From Prevotella fusca JCM 17724 (GTDB lineage Bacteria > Bacteroidota > Bacteroidia > Bacteroidales > Bacteroidaceae): a stretch of 64,000 nucleotides of DNA. Each line of letters opens with the position of its first letter. Position 1 is the stretch's first letter. The notes below the pieces were generated by a model that was not told where the DNA came from, ran no database searches, and saw only the letters and a list, made by a program, of their open reading frames with translations. The stretch lies in contig NZ_CP012075.1 of the NCBI RefSeq assembly GCF_001262015.1, forward strand, positions 1,369,559 through 1,433,558, read 5' to 3'. Of the stretch, positions 44,070-54,400 are shown in pieces. Made by a program: the position numbers and the translations under genes.

Positions 44070-45485
44070 CTAATAGCTGAGTTCAATGGAGGTCGGGAAG
44101 ATGCGGCAGGGGTCGAAGTATTCTGTACAACTATTAATCATATCCTGTAAAGTTGCTTTGATATTGCTTCGATAAAGCTGCCTGTCATTGACGATGACAG
44201 TTACCGTCTTGTCCATGTCTACAAGCTGGTCGTTGAGATAGATGCGCAGCCGTCCACCCTTTGACTGTCTGTATGAACGGTTGAACTTCATCTCAATGCC
44301 CCATTGCCCTTCCTTTTCGATGGTGGTGTATTCCACATCGTTGATGTTTATTTTTATGACATTGTTGTTAATAGCCATGTCATAATAGGTGCGCTGCTCT
44401 GAGGGAGACTTCAATACCTGCAGGTTGTAGAAACCCGAGCGGTGGCGTCCGTCCATCTCAAAATCCTCCCAGAGAACCGTCTTGGGATATGGATTCCGAA
44501 CAAAGTTCTTGAGCCATGGGGTGGTCAGGTCGTAGTCAATTCTATGTTGCATGCCGGGGAGAAGGTTGATGCGATGGCGGAAGAGTGGACGCTTGTCCGC
44601 TGAAAGAGGTTGGGATAACTGCGCCGAGTCGAAAGCCATTTGCGTATAATAGGTTAGGATGTTGCGGTAGAACCCAGTGTCGTCAGCTCCTGTAAGGAAA
44701 GAAAAACCAATGTTGGCGCAGTTCTCCACCGGCGCATTCTTCAGAGGTTCGCCGCCTGCCATCGGACCAGCTGCAGCCCAGTAGTCGGCGTAGAACGAGG
44801 CGAGACGCTGGCTGCCGTAGCCTCCTTCGGATATGCCGAACACGTAAAGGCGGTTGGCATCAACGTTCCCGTCAACGAATGCCTGGCGTATGAGCTGCTC
44901 CCAGGCAAACTGTTTGGCAACCTGCCACCAGCGATAGTAGTCGCCTTCGTTGGGAATCTGTGGAATGAAATAGAGCGACGGACCGTCCTGAAATCTGTTC
45001 CCTAACAGCAATCCGGTCTTCCATTCCTGTTCTTTCGGTCCCGAGCCATGCAGATAAAGGAAGAGCGGCAGCTTCCCGTCAGTCTTCCCTTTCGTGCCGT
45101 AGTAGTAGGGCATAGTGGCATTCGGTTCCAGCCCCTGCGGCAGGTTCCATGAGCCATGACCGCCTTTCTGCAGGCTTTCCGGCTTTATGAGCTTCTGCTC
45201 CTGCAGCTCCCGGTTTGCCTCACACCATGCCGTCCACACCATTTTCTGATTACTTGCAATGTCCTTGTTCTTAATCTGCTTCTGTATGTCAGTAGCATAA
45301 TTCGTGTTACGTGTATAGGTCGCCTTGCTTTTCAGCTCTGCGTTCTGTTTTGTTTTTAAGGTTTGCAGGAAATAGTTTTTAATCTTCTCCTGCAAATTCT
45401 GCGGTTGTGCCTGTGTGCTGCCTGGTGTGACAGACAGGGTGAGAGCCACTCCCACGGCTACGGTAAGTTTATTGAAATTAATCAT
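44070..45485 (-). CDS. Secreted alpha/beta hydrolase (PHB depolymerase-like)
   Basis: The 471-residue product from MINFNKLTVAVGVALTLS has a signal peptide ending near TQAQ, a helical N-terminal part, and a hydrolase domain with LFLYLHGSG for the oxyanion region and VFGISEGGYGSQ for the nucleophile elbow (Ser in GISEGG). The C-terminal 120 residues are beta-rich. Substrate is unknown; esterases of this type act on polymers or peptides. The frame is open to 45608, but that adds a basic non-signal stretch. Confidence 0.8.
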   Translation of the reverse strand: MINFNKLTVAVGVALTLSVTPGSTQAQPQNLQEKIKNYFLQTLKTKQNAELKSKATYTRNTNYATDIQKQIKNKDIASNQKMVWTAWCEANRELQEQKLIKPESLQKGGHGSWNLPQGLEPNATMPYYYGTKGKTDGKLPLFLYLHGSGPKEQEWKTGLLLGNRFQDGPSLYFIPQIPNEGDYYRWWQVAKQFAWEQLIRQAFVDGNVDANRLYVFGISEGGYGSQRLASFYADYWAAAGPMAGGEPLKNAPVENCANIGFSFLTGADDTGFYRNILTYYTQMAFDSAQLSQPLSADKRPLFRHRINLLPGMQHRIDYDLTTPWLKNFVRNPYPKTVLWEDFEMDGRHRSGFYNLQVLKSPSEQRTYYDMAINNNVIKININDVEYTTIEKEGQWGIEMKFNRSYRQSKGGRLRIYLNDQLVDMDKTVTVIVNDRQLYRSNIKATLQDMINSCTEYFDPCRIFPTSIELSY

Positions 45486-45808
45486 GCTGTATATGTGGAA
45501 TTTACTGTTTAGTGCATTTTCTGATTTAGGCTGCTTGTTTATTCGCAATCGGGCATTAGCACGCTTGTCGTTTCTTTCTGTATGGTATTGCTTCCTGACG
45601 GATTTCATCAGATTGTCAGCATCTTGTCTGTCTTCTTGACTTGAAGTAGTCCGCTACGCCTGCATCAAAAAGACAAACAGTTTACTCGACAAGCAAGCAA
45701 AATATGTTCATCCCCTAAGGGCCGATTAGGTTTCACCCAGCTTATTCTTGGGATAAGCCGATTCTGTTAAACCCTGAAACTGTTTACAGAAGTCTGTTGC
45801 TATGGTGG

Positions 45809-45816
45809 CAAAGGTA
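45809..45816 (-). promoter_or_regulatory. Candidate promoter for the secreted hydrolase
   Basis: On the minus strand TACCTTTG, 324 bp before the chosen ATG. The long leader has no recognised riboswitch. Confidence 0.4.
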
Positions 45817-45947
45817 AGCATTTCCAAGGGATTGTGCAAATCTGCTTTCCTTGTTTCGATTGACTGTTTCATGCCCTGATGCCTTAGAAGATAGCTGTTG
45901 TAGTGTGTGGCAATGTAAAAAGAATATCATGATTAAAAAATCTATTG

Positions 45948-46057
45948 AAGCTCATTTACGCTCGAATTAAGCCTTAACTGACGTCCAATATATGCTTAAT
46001 TGATGTGTTATAGATGCTTAGTTGCAATGTAATTAAGCATCTTTTCTTGCACTGTTT
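45948..46057 (+). repeat. 22-bp tandem repeat array, family A (copy 4)
   Basis: Units start at 45948, 45970, 45992, 46014 and 46036. The end unit is AGCATCTTTTCTTGCACTGT, followed by TTCTAACCTTCTGATT. The gap 45817-46434 holds no gene I can support. Confidence 0.88.
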
Positions 46058-46434
46058 TCTAACCTTCTGATTTCCTGTTGATTGCAAAGACAATGAAAGG
46101 CGGTCTTTCTGCCGACTTCTACATTTGTCAGGCTGTCATCTTTGTAAGGTTTTTTTGCATTTATTACTGTTGGATATATCTTAAATAGCAAACAGGTCGG
46201 TATCTGCTTGGCAATGGCAAGTATTCTGCGGATAGATAAGGGCGGAGGATATTTTCCCTGCTGTAAGCATATTGTATCTTGCGGATAAAGGCTGGAGATC
46301 TTATATGAGTTGGGTAGGCGTGAGGAGATGTTTATTATCCTGTTTTATTCTGTAAAAAAAACTCTCCTTGCAATGCTGTGTCCAGCCTTTGCAGGGGGAG
46401 TTCATTTTAAGCAAGGATAAAATCAACAAGAAGT

Positions 46435-46557
46435 TCACTTGGATTTTTCTTCCTTTTGTACTTTCCGCATCATCCAGTCTTCCTGGTGTAACAGAATACC
46501 ATTGACACCTTGAATCATGGTAAGGTTTTCTTCGTTTATTAAATTTGTTACGCTCAT
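46435..46557 (-). CDS. 40-residue peptide downstream of two methyltransferase genes
   Basis: The frame starts MSVTNLINEENLTMIQGVNG and ends in a basic, Lys/Glu-rich tail; it contains a Trp and several Met but no Cys. It begins 51 bp after the methyltransferase stop on the same strand. It could be a peptide substrate of the two methyltransferases, a small regulator, or chance. No family recognised. Confidence 0.4.
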   Translation of the reverse strand: MSVTNLINEENLTMIQGVNGILLHQEDWMMRKVQKEEKSK

Positions 46558-46608
46558 AGTTCTATCTTATGTAGTTTTTATTCCTATTCCAGACCTTATG
46601 GTTCTTTA

Positions 46609-47430
46609 TTATGTAATATGTAATCTTACCACACGTTGGTTATAACGGCGGAAGAAGTAAGGGATTTTATAGAGCATTCTGAAAAAAATCGGGAAGCGTC
46701 CATGGTCGTATTTGCTCATATAGAATTCTTTTTCGAGCCGTAACTTGGGATTCCAGGTTTCCATTTCCCTTGTATCTAACAGTGACCATTTGAATTCCAA
46801 ATCCTTGCCTACTTTTTTCAGCGTGTCATGCTGTCTTGAATGTCCAACTAAAGAGAATGCGAGCATGTCGAACAAGATGGTAGCATTGTCAAAACGCATG
46901 CAAAGTTCTTGGAAGAATGCCCGTATCTTCTCTGGGTCGAAGTACATCAATACTCCTTCAATGATGATGAGGACTGGCTTGCCGTGGGATTTTACAATTT
47001 CTGTCCAACCATAATCAAACATGGAGGAAGTTATGTATGTGTTCTGTTCACTTTCTGCCAACAGCTGGCGACGAAGTCTGATGGCTTCCTCAAGATCCAA
47101 GTCGTACCAGTGCGTCACAGGTGGACGTTGCATCCGTTCGAACCGTGCATCTATGCCGGCTCCTAACTGGATAACCACCGCGTCGGGATGATTATCGAGG
47201 AAATCCCGGGTCTCAGTGTCAATCAGGCTTGCCCTGACACAGCATCCAGCCTGTGAGAATCTTGCTTTACTGAACTTGGAAAAATCATATTCTATTCTTT
47301 TTATGATTTCAGCCGCTTTTTCATCACGTAACAGGGCATCCGCCCGTTTGGTTTCTTCAGCCTTTGCCCATAGCGTTATCAGCATTGTCTCGGGCAGGTC
47401 TGACAGTTTACTTTCTATCATATCTTTCAT
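46609..47430 (-). CDS. SAM-dependent methyltransferase, leucine carboxyl methyltransferase family
   Basis: The 273-residue product has the LCMT/TcmP-type layout: VVIQLGAGIDARFERMQ for the SAM glycine loop (about residues 80-96), WYDLDLEEAIRLR for the acidic ribose ligand, and VLIIIEGVLMYF. Members methylate carboxyl or hydroxyl groups on small molecules or peptides. It follows an isoprenylcysteine-type methyltransferase gene by 47 bp, so two methyl transfers may act on one product. Confidence 0.85.
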   Translation of the reverse strand: MKDMIESKLSDLPETMLITLWAKAEETKRADALLRDEKAAEIIKRIEYDFSKFSKARFSQAGCCVRASLIDTETRDFLDNHPDAVVIQLGAGIDARFERMQRPPVTHWYDLDLEEAIRLRRQLLAESEQNTYITSSMFDYGWTEIVKSHGKPVLIIIEGVLMYFDPEKIRAFFQELCMRFDNATILFDMLAFSLVGHSRQHDTLKKVGKDLEFKWSLLDTREMETWNPKLRLEKEFYMSKYDHGRFPIFFRMLYKIPYFFRRYNQRVVRLHIT

Positions 47431-47477
47431 TTTAATCTTATTGTTGTCTATGTGGAAAAACAGTTCTTTCGGTTTCT

Positions 47478-48050
47478 TTAAAAGAAAAGGAGATATCGTG
47501 GTGTGTGCATCTTGTATTCAATATATTCCATGCCATAGGTTTCCGTACAGTAGCGTTCCTCTCCCAGAATAATGAAATGTGTGGCTATAATAAACGGTAT
47601 GAGAACGATAAGTAACCACAGTGAAGCGGAAGCGATGCAGGTACCAATCATGCCTGTGAAGAAGAAAAAGTACATGGGGTTGCGGGACCATCTATATATA
47701 CCTTTTTTGATGGGTTTGTCAGCTGGTGCAGATGCGTAGCTGTGAAATGCCGAGAGAAAGGACACCAAAGAAAGGAGGAAAACAAGTGAGCCGACGACAA
47801 ACCACATTGTGCCGAATTTCAAAGGCACAAAGACAGATAGTATTAACAGGATTATCTGAAGAATTGCACTTGCCGTAGCATTTGTTTTATCTTTTGAGGT
47901 GTACCATGATTTGTCTACAGCACGTTTCCCCCCTTCTTTGAATATCGCCATATAGATGAACTGAATTAGTACCATTCCAAAGGAAGGAATCCATGCGTTA
48001 AGCCAGCCGGCTTGCAATGTTGTGAAGAAAGAAGCATCCATAGTTGACAA
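47478..48050 (-). CDS. Isoprenylcysteine carboxyl methyltransferase-like membrane protein
   Basis: The 190-residue protein has about five helices and the ICMT/PEMT signature: WSRNPMYFFFF, later LGEERYCTETYG, and YIEYKMHTPRYL, which bind SAM at the membrane surface. Bacterial homologues methylate lipids or hydrophobic substrates; the real substrate is unknown. It is first in a minus-strand operon with the LCMT-like gene. Confidence 0.85.
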   Translation of the reverse strand: MSTMDASFFTTLQAGWLNAWIPSFGMVLIQFIYMAIFKEGGKRAVDKSWYTSKDKTNATASAILQIILLILSVFVPLKFGTMWFVVGSLVFLLSLVSFLSAFHSYASAPADKPIKKGIYRWSRNPMYFFFFTGMIGTCIASASLWLLIVLIPFIIATHFIILGEERYCTETYGMEYIEYKMHTPRYLLFF

Positions 48051-48155
48051 GTGTTATATTAATATTGCGGTACGGGTACAGATTGTTTTACCCGGTTAAT
48101 TAAGTATAGTTTCAGAAAGATGCAAAGGAAACGGATATACATTTTTTCTGATAGG

Positions 48156-48163
48156 CAAAGATA
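48156..48163 (-). promoter_or_regulatory. Promoter -7 box for the methyltransferase operon
   Basis: On the minus strand TATCTTTG followed by CCTAT, 106 bp upstream of the ATG at 48050. Confidence 0.55.
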
Positions 48164-48525
48164 CAGAGGACGATACAGATATACAATCCCTAAAAATAGT
48201 GATTTTATACAGTAAGGACTTGTGTGTTAAGGTGATAATGAGATGACTTCTGACAAAATCCAGTTTATATTCTCAATAATATAGGATCTTCCGTTAAATG
48301 CGTAGATTGGAAACAGAATAAAGACTTATACACCTGTATGGTATGACTATCCAAAATCAGATGGTTTCACAAAGGAGGATAAAGCACAAAATAAAAATGC
48401 AGGAAAGGCAAACAGATACCATGTCTTTCCGTCTTCTACAAACAACTTATTCCCATACCATTCAGCGTTTGTAAACTATTTTCATGCAGTTCAAAACCAA
48501 TACATGGTCTCTTGGCTTTGAAAAG

Positions 48526-48613
48526 ACGCCCAATTGACTTGCAATAGACGCCCTTTTGAGGTCTAACTGACGCCCTTTTGAAGTCCAATTAAGCACCTTT
48601 TCTTACACAGCTC
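48526..48613 (+). repeat. 22-bp tandem repeat array, family A (copy 5)
   Basis: Units start at 48526, 48548, 48570 and 48592. The middle units share ACGCCCTTTTGA and the end unit is AGCACCTTTTCTTACACAGC, followed by CCATAACCACTTGATT. It lies in the gene-free stretch 48164-49027. Confidence 0.88.
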
Positions 48614-48830
48614 CATAACCACTTGATTTACTGTTGGTTGTGAACTTGCTTTTTACACGTATTTTTGCCTTTATCTTTAGGTGTTTTATTCAAAAGTATG
48701 TCATGATTTTTCAAACTGTTGCCTGCGATTTTCAAAGTATTGACATGAAAAGGTTTTCTGCATCGGAGGATGATAACAAAGTCGGTAGCTAAAACCGTCT
48801 TGGCTATGTTTTTATTTAATGAATAACTTT

Positions 48831-48883
48831 GGTTCTTCCGTTAAAGCTATACGAAAAGTGTCCACGCATTTAACGGATGAACC
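48831..48883. repeat. Long hairpin element
   Basis: GGTTCTTCCGTTAAA (48831-48845) and TTTAACGGATGAACC (48869-48883) are 15-bp arms with one mismatch around a 23-bp loop. A fragment with CTTCCGTTAAATGCGTAG occurs at about 48290, and CCGTTAAAGCTAT recurs at about 63685, so this is probably a dispersed palindromic element. Confidence 0.65.
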
Positions 48884-49027
48884 ATAATATAGAATAGATT
48901 TTTTATGTTCATAATAATCTGCATTATCCTGTCAAATATGTTGTTTTTTGACTTTTTACTTCTCAAAACAGATACATTTCCCTAATAATACCAACAAATA
49001 GGTATTGTGGCATCCTGTAACTTTTAT

Positions 49028-49035
49028 TAACTTTG
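49028..49035 (+). promoter_or_regulatory. Promoter -7 box for the TonB receptor locus
   Basis: TAACTTTG followed by CATC matches the consensus. The leader of about 140 nt contains GTTGAG and CTCAAC arms (about 49122-49143). I see no riboswitch that I can name. Confidence 0.55.
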
Positions 49036-49178
49036 CATCGGATTTACAAGCCAATTATCCACATTTATAAACTAAAAAGCGACTTATCTGCTTAGTGGTA
49101 AATAAGTTAACACGCCACCGTTGAGTCTTTGGAAGCTCAACTGCTATACGGAAGCATTATAAGTCCAATCATTTTGCT

Positions 49179-51434
49179 ATGCATTATACAATGAAGATGC
49201 TGCCTCTGCTCCTTGCACTGACAACTGCCAGCGGGTATGCCCAGACACCACAAGACACATTGTCGCAGCCGAAGAGTGTACTGACTGATTCGGTTCACAA
49301 GCTGACGGAGGTGGTAGTACGTTCAAATCAGATGTTAGGAAGTAAGTTTGAGGCTCGTAACCGTACGGGGTCGGCTTATTATATATCTCCGGCGGAGATT
49401 TTGAAGTTTGGTTATACTGATATTAACCGTATGCTGAAGAGCGTTCCCGGTGTGAATGTTTATGAAGAAGACGGTTACGGTTTGCGTCCGAATATCAGTT
49501 TGCGCGGTACGAAGGCTGAGCGAAGCGAGCGTATCTCACTGATGGAAGACGGTGTGCTGGCTGCTCCTGCACCTTATGCAGCACCAGCAGCCTATTACTT
49601 TCCGAATGCAGCACGTATGTATGCCATTGAAGTGCTGAAGGGAAGTAGTCAGGTTCAGTATGGTCCGTTTACCACGGGTGGTGCCATTAATATGGTATCT
49701 ACGCCTATCCCTTCAAAGTTTACGGCCCGTCTAAATACCTCTTACGGCAGCTATAACACGCTGAAGTCGTATGTAAGTATCGGTAATGGTTTTAAGCACA
49801 CAGGCTTTCTGGTAGAGTACCTGCGTTATCAGTCGGACGGATTCCGCAAGGATGAGCCGAACGAGCGCACGGGTTTCAAGCGCAACGACCTTATAGCGAA
49901 GTTCCTGGTGCGAACAAACAAAGATGAAGGCGTAAATCATCTGCTTGAACTGAAGTTCGGTTTTGCCAATGAAACATCTGATGAAACCTATCTGGGACTC
50001 TCAGAGGGCGATTTTGCCCAGCGTCCTTACTTCCGTTATGCAGGTGCACAGAAAGATAATCTCAAGACCCGACATACGCAGTGGGTGGCAACCTATCTGA
50101 TTGAATCGGGCAACAAGCTGAAGATAACGACCAATCTATATTATAATTATTTCTTCCGTAACTGGTACAAACTCAATGAAGTGCGGGCAGGTATCACTAA
50201 GGCTGAACGTCGTTCTATATCCGATGTGCTGGCAGACCCAGAGACCAACCGGGATTACTTCGACATAGTTACAGGTAAGAAGAATTATATCGGTGAGGCA
50301 CTGATGCTGCGTGCCAACAACCGTGTGTACCATTCACGTGGTGTACAGTCGAAAGCTGAATATCGTACGATGCTGTGGGGTGGTTATCTGACAGCTGAGG
50401 TCGGACTGCGCTATCACGCCGACAGTGAAGACCGTTTCCAACACGATGATGCCTACGCAATGCAGGACGGTAGGATGAGTCTGTTCCTTGCAGGACAGCC
50501 CGGTAGTCAGTCGAACCGTATTACCACCGCTCACGCCTTCTCGGGCTACTGGATGGGGAAGTGGTCGAAAGGCATTGTGACGTTTAATGTCGGTATGCGC
50601 TATGAGGATGTGGAACTGTTGAACCGCAATTATACTACAGCTGACCCTCGCCGCACAGGTATGGTGCGCATCGAAACACCTAACCACGCACGTGCCGTTC
50701 TTCCCGGTATGGGCTTCAATGTCAAGTTGCTGCCTGTCCTCTCGCTCTTTGGTGGTATCCACAAGGGCTTTGCTCCGCCCAGTGCCACGCTCAATCAGAA
50801 AGCTGAAAGCAGTGTGAATGTTGAGTCGGGATTACGTCTGACAACCCAGAAGCTGCGCTGCGAGGCAATAGCCTTCGCCAACAACTATTCAAACATGTTA
50901 GGAAGCGACCTTGCCGCACAAGGTGGTCAGGGTACGCTTGAGCAGTTCAATGTAGGTAAGGCTATGGTGAATGGTTTGGAATTCTTGTGCTCTTATCATC
51001 CTATACCACGCCACCTGGGCTTCCAGTTGCCTGTCCAGCTGTCTTACACCTATACCAATACCAAGATGAAGAACGACTTTGTCAGTTCGGCTTGGGGCTC
51101 GGTGGTCTATGGCGACGAGATACCTTATATATATAAGCATGCCTTCAACGCACAGATAGGACTGGAGCATAAATGGCTGGAGGCAAACTTCGGTGCCCGC
51201 TACAACAGCGACATGCGCACCGCACCGGGGCACGGACGCATCGCAGAGCGTGAAAAGATTCCTGCTCATCTCATCTTGGATGCTTCTGTGAAGGGACATA
51301 TTAGCAAGAAGATAACACTTACAATTAATGCCATCAACCTGACCAACAAGAAGTATCTTGTGTCACGGCATCCGTCAGGACTGCGTGCCGGTCATCCTTT
51401 TGGAATCTATGGCGGATTGCAAGTGAAGCTGTAA
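49179..51434 (+). CDS. TonB-dependent receptor, FecA-like
   Basis: The 751-residue outer-membrane receptor has a signal peptide, an early TEVVV TonB-box-like segment, a plug domain (about 50-190) with LKSVPGVNVYEEDGYG, ISLRGT and LKGSSQVQYGPFTTGGAINM, and a 22-strand barrel ending in GIYGGLQVKL. The plug resembles FecA/iron-siderophore receptors rather than SusC, and there is no N-terminal carboxypeptidase-like domain. It leads a plus-strand locus whose other members suggest iron, heme or siderophore uptake. Confidence 0.9.
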   Translation: MHYTMKMLPLLLALTTASGYAQTPQDTLSQPKSVLTDSVHKLTEVVVRSNQMLGSKFEARNRTGSAYYISPAEILKFGYTDINRMLKSVPGVNVYEEDGYGLRPNISLRGTKAERSERISLMEDGVLAAPAPYAAPAAYYFPNAARMYAIEVLKGSSQVQYGPFTTGGAINMVSTPIPSKFTARLNTSYGSYNTLKSYVSIGNGFKHTGFLVEYLRYQSDGFRKDEPNERTGFKRNDLIAKFLVRTNKDEGVNHLLELKFGFANETSDETYLGLSEGDFAQRPYFRYAGAQKDNLKTRHTQWVATYLIESGNKLKITTNLYYNYFFRNWYKLNEVRAGITKAERRSISDVLADPETNRDYFDIVTGKKNYIGEALMLRANNRVYHSRGVQSKAEYRTMLWGGYLTAEVGLRYHADSEDRFQHDDAYAMQDGRMSLFLAGQPGSQSNRITTAHAFSGYWMGKWSKGIVTFNVGMRYEDVELLNRNYTTADPRRTGMVRIETPNHARAVLPGMGFNVKLLPVLSLFGGIHKGFAPPSATLNQKAESSVNVESGLRLTTQKLRCEAIAFANNYSNMLGSDLAAQGGQGTLEQFNVGKAMVNGLEFLCSYHPIPRHLGFQLPVQLSYTYTNTKMKNDFVSSAWGSVVYGDEIPYIYKHAFNAQIGLEHKWLEANFGARYNSDMRTAPGHGRIAEREKIPAHLILDASVKGHISKKITLTINAINLTNKKYLVSRHPSGLRAGHPFGIYGGLQVKL

Positions 51435-51490
51435 AGCAAAGGAAATACCATAGTCGATAAAACAAGTAGAATCATCATTATAGAAAAGTA

Positions 51491-54400
51491 ATGTACAGAC
51501 TTACAAGATTAAATAAGACACTGACAGTCCTCTTGTTGCTCTTCGGCGTTCTTACGGTATCAGCACAAACGGCTGGGACTGTTTCGGGAACGGTGAAGAA
51601 CGAGCAGGGAGAAACTCTCATCGGTGCATACGTGCAGGTGTTGGAGACGAAGCTGAAGACCGTTACTGACGTAGACGGACATTTCACCATTAAGGCTTCA
51701 GCTGGTCAGACCATACAGGCAAGTTACGTCGGAATGATAACAAAAAGCGTAAAGGTCACAGGTAATCGTCCTGTGGACATCATCTTGAAAAGCGACAGCC
51801 GCCAGATTGATGAGGTTGTGGTGACAGGTTATCAGAATATCCGCAACCGTGTCTATACCGGTGCGGCAACATCAGTCAAGATGGACGACATTAAGCTCGA
51901 GGGAATCGCTGATGTTTCACGCATGCTCGAAGGACGTGTACCGGGCTTGTCAATACAGAACATCTCGGGAACCTTCGGTTCTGCTCCCCGTATAAACATC
52001 CGTGGTGGCGCCTCCATCATCGGTAACGTGCAGCCATTGTGGGTTATTGACGGTGCAGTGTATGAAGACCTTGTACACCTAAGTCTCGACCAGTTGGCTT
52101 CTGGAGATGCTGTTACGCTCATCAGTTCAGCCGTATCGGGTCTTAATCCAGCAGATATTCAGGACATACAGGTGTTGAAGGATGCTTCTGCAACCTCTGT
52201 CTATGGTGCCCGTGCACTGAATGGTGTGATTGTCATTACTACCAAAGCAGGAAGAAGGGACACTCCGCTGCGTGTGACTTATTCCACGGAGAACACCATA
52301 CGCATGCGCCCTCGCTACAGTAGCTTTGACCTGCTCAACTCACAGGAGACAATGTCGCTCTATCAGGAAATGAATGACAAGGGTTATTTCGGCATCAGCA
52401 ATTCGCTTTACGGACGGCGCAGCGGTATCTATTACCAGTTGTACAAGGGTGTGAGCACCATCAATCCTGCAACAGGTGACTACTATCTGCCCAATACGCC
52501 AGAGGCAAGACTGAATTTCCTCCGCCAGCGTGAATATGCCAATACAAATTGGTTCAATCATCTCTTCACATTGAACCCTATCACCAATCACGCCATTACG
52601 CTCTCTGGTGGTGGCAAGAACACAGCGACCTATGCGTCAATCGGGTTCTATCACGATGCAGGATGGACCATTGCCGACAAGGTGAGCCGCCTTACTGCCA
52701 ACGTGAAAAACACTTTCTATATCAATGACAAGCTGACTGCTACGCTCACTGCACAGGGTAATATCCGTTCGCAGAAGGCACCGGGTACAATGCCACAGCG
52801 CAAGAACAGCACAATCGGCGTCTTTGAACGTGACTTTGACATCAATCCTTTCTCCTATGCTCTCGGCACAAGCCGCACCCTCAGTCCTTATAATGAGGAT
52901 GGAAGTCTGTCCTATTACCGCAACAACTGGGCACCTTTCAACATCTTCAACGAGTATGCCAATAACAAGATGAATATTGACGTGCTTGACTTCAAGATAC
53001 AGGGTGAAGCAACTTACAGGCTCAACAACAGTCTTGCCATCAAGACCTTGCTCTCAACACGACAGGCATACACCAGTACAAGTCACGAAATACACGAGGG
53101 CTCAAACCTCATACAGGCTTTCAGAGCTAACGAGAATCCGTTTGTTGCCCAGCAGAATATTTATCTTGTGCATGATAAGGACAACCCGCAGCTACAGCCG
53201 AAGGTAGGACTTCCGAACGGTGGTATATTCAATAAGACCGAGGCTTCGCTCAAGAGTTTCCTTGCCCGTCTTGCCTTCGACTTTGACAAACGCATCAACG
53301 AGCACGACCTCAAGGCGTTTGCTTTCTCAGAGGTACGCTCAGCAGTCCGCACGGTCAATCCTTTCCAGGGTTATGGAATACAGTATGACCGCGGCAACCA
53401 GATATATACGAACCCATTGATATTCAATAAGCTGATTAATGAAGGCAGCGATTACTTCAACCTGCACAAGCGGAACGACCGTGGTGTTACTTTCTCTTTC
53501 AACGGTACTTACGGTTATGCGGGCAAGTATGTCTTCAATACTGTCTTCAATGTCGAGGGGTCTAATACCTCGGGTAAGGGTGCACGTGCCTTGTGGCTGC
53601 CTACATGGAATGTCGGAGGAAAGTGGAATATTGACCAGGAAGACTTCCTGAAGGAGAACAAGACCATTTCCCGACTTGCCCTGCGTGTCAGCTACGGACT
53701 CACTGCCAAGATGAACGAAGAGGCGATCAATGCCAATTCCATCTATAAGAGTGGTATTGTAAACCGTCATTCCTTGAACGACAGAGAAAGTAAACTCAAT
53801 ATCCTGCATCTTGAGAACCGTGACCTTACGTGGGAAAAGATGTACGAATTGAATGTCGGTGCGGAATTAGGGCTCTTCGAGAACCGCATCAGTACGACTT
53901 TTGATGTCTACCAGCGCAATACATTCGACCTCATCGACCTTGTACGTACTTCTGGCGTTGGTGGTCAGTACTATAAATATGCCAACTTCGGCGATATGCG
54001 TACACGTGGTGTTGAGTTGGGTGTTCACACGAAGAACATCGTTACAGAAGCCTTCACGTGGACTTCCAGCCTTACCGTGAGTGCGATGGACCAGAAGATT
54101 ACGCGCCTGCTGAATACTCCTAACGCCTTTGACATGGTGGCAGGTAGAGGTCGGGGAAACATCGTGGGCTATCCTCGTGGCTCGCTCTTCTCATTTAATT
54201 TCCAGGGACTGAACAACCAGGGCTTGCCCACTTTCGACTTCGGTCGTTACCCGAACAGCCAAGGCGAGCTGTCAAAGATTGCCGGTGCCGACTTCCTCGA
54301 TGCGCAGTATGCCAAGTCCTATCTCGTTTATCACGGTCCTATAGAGCCACGTGTCATCGGTGGTCTGTCCAATACACTGAAGTACAAGAACTGGGAACTT

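Noticed and set aside
44070..45608. Start of the secreted hydrolase at 45608
   Set aside because: The extra 41 residues are basic and would bury the signal peptide that begins at MINFNKLTV.
49036..49178. Cobalamin riboswitch in the TonB receptor leader
   Set aside because: A B12-box-like motif was looked for because such leaders often precede TonB receptors. Only a short GTTGAG/CTCAAC stem is present.
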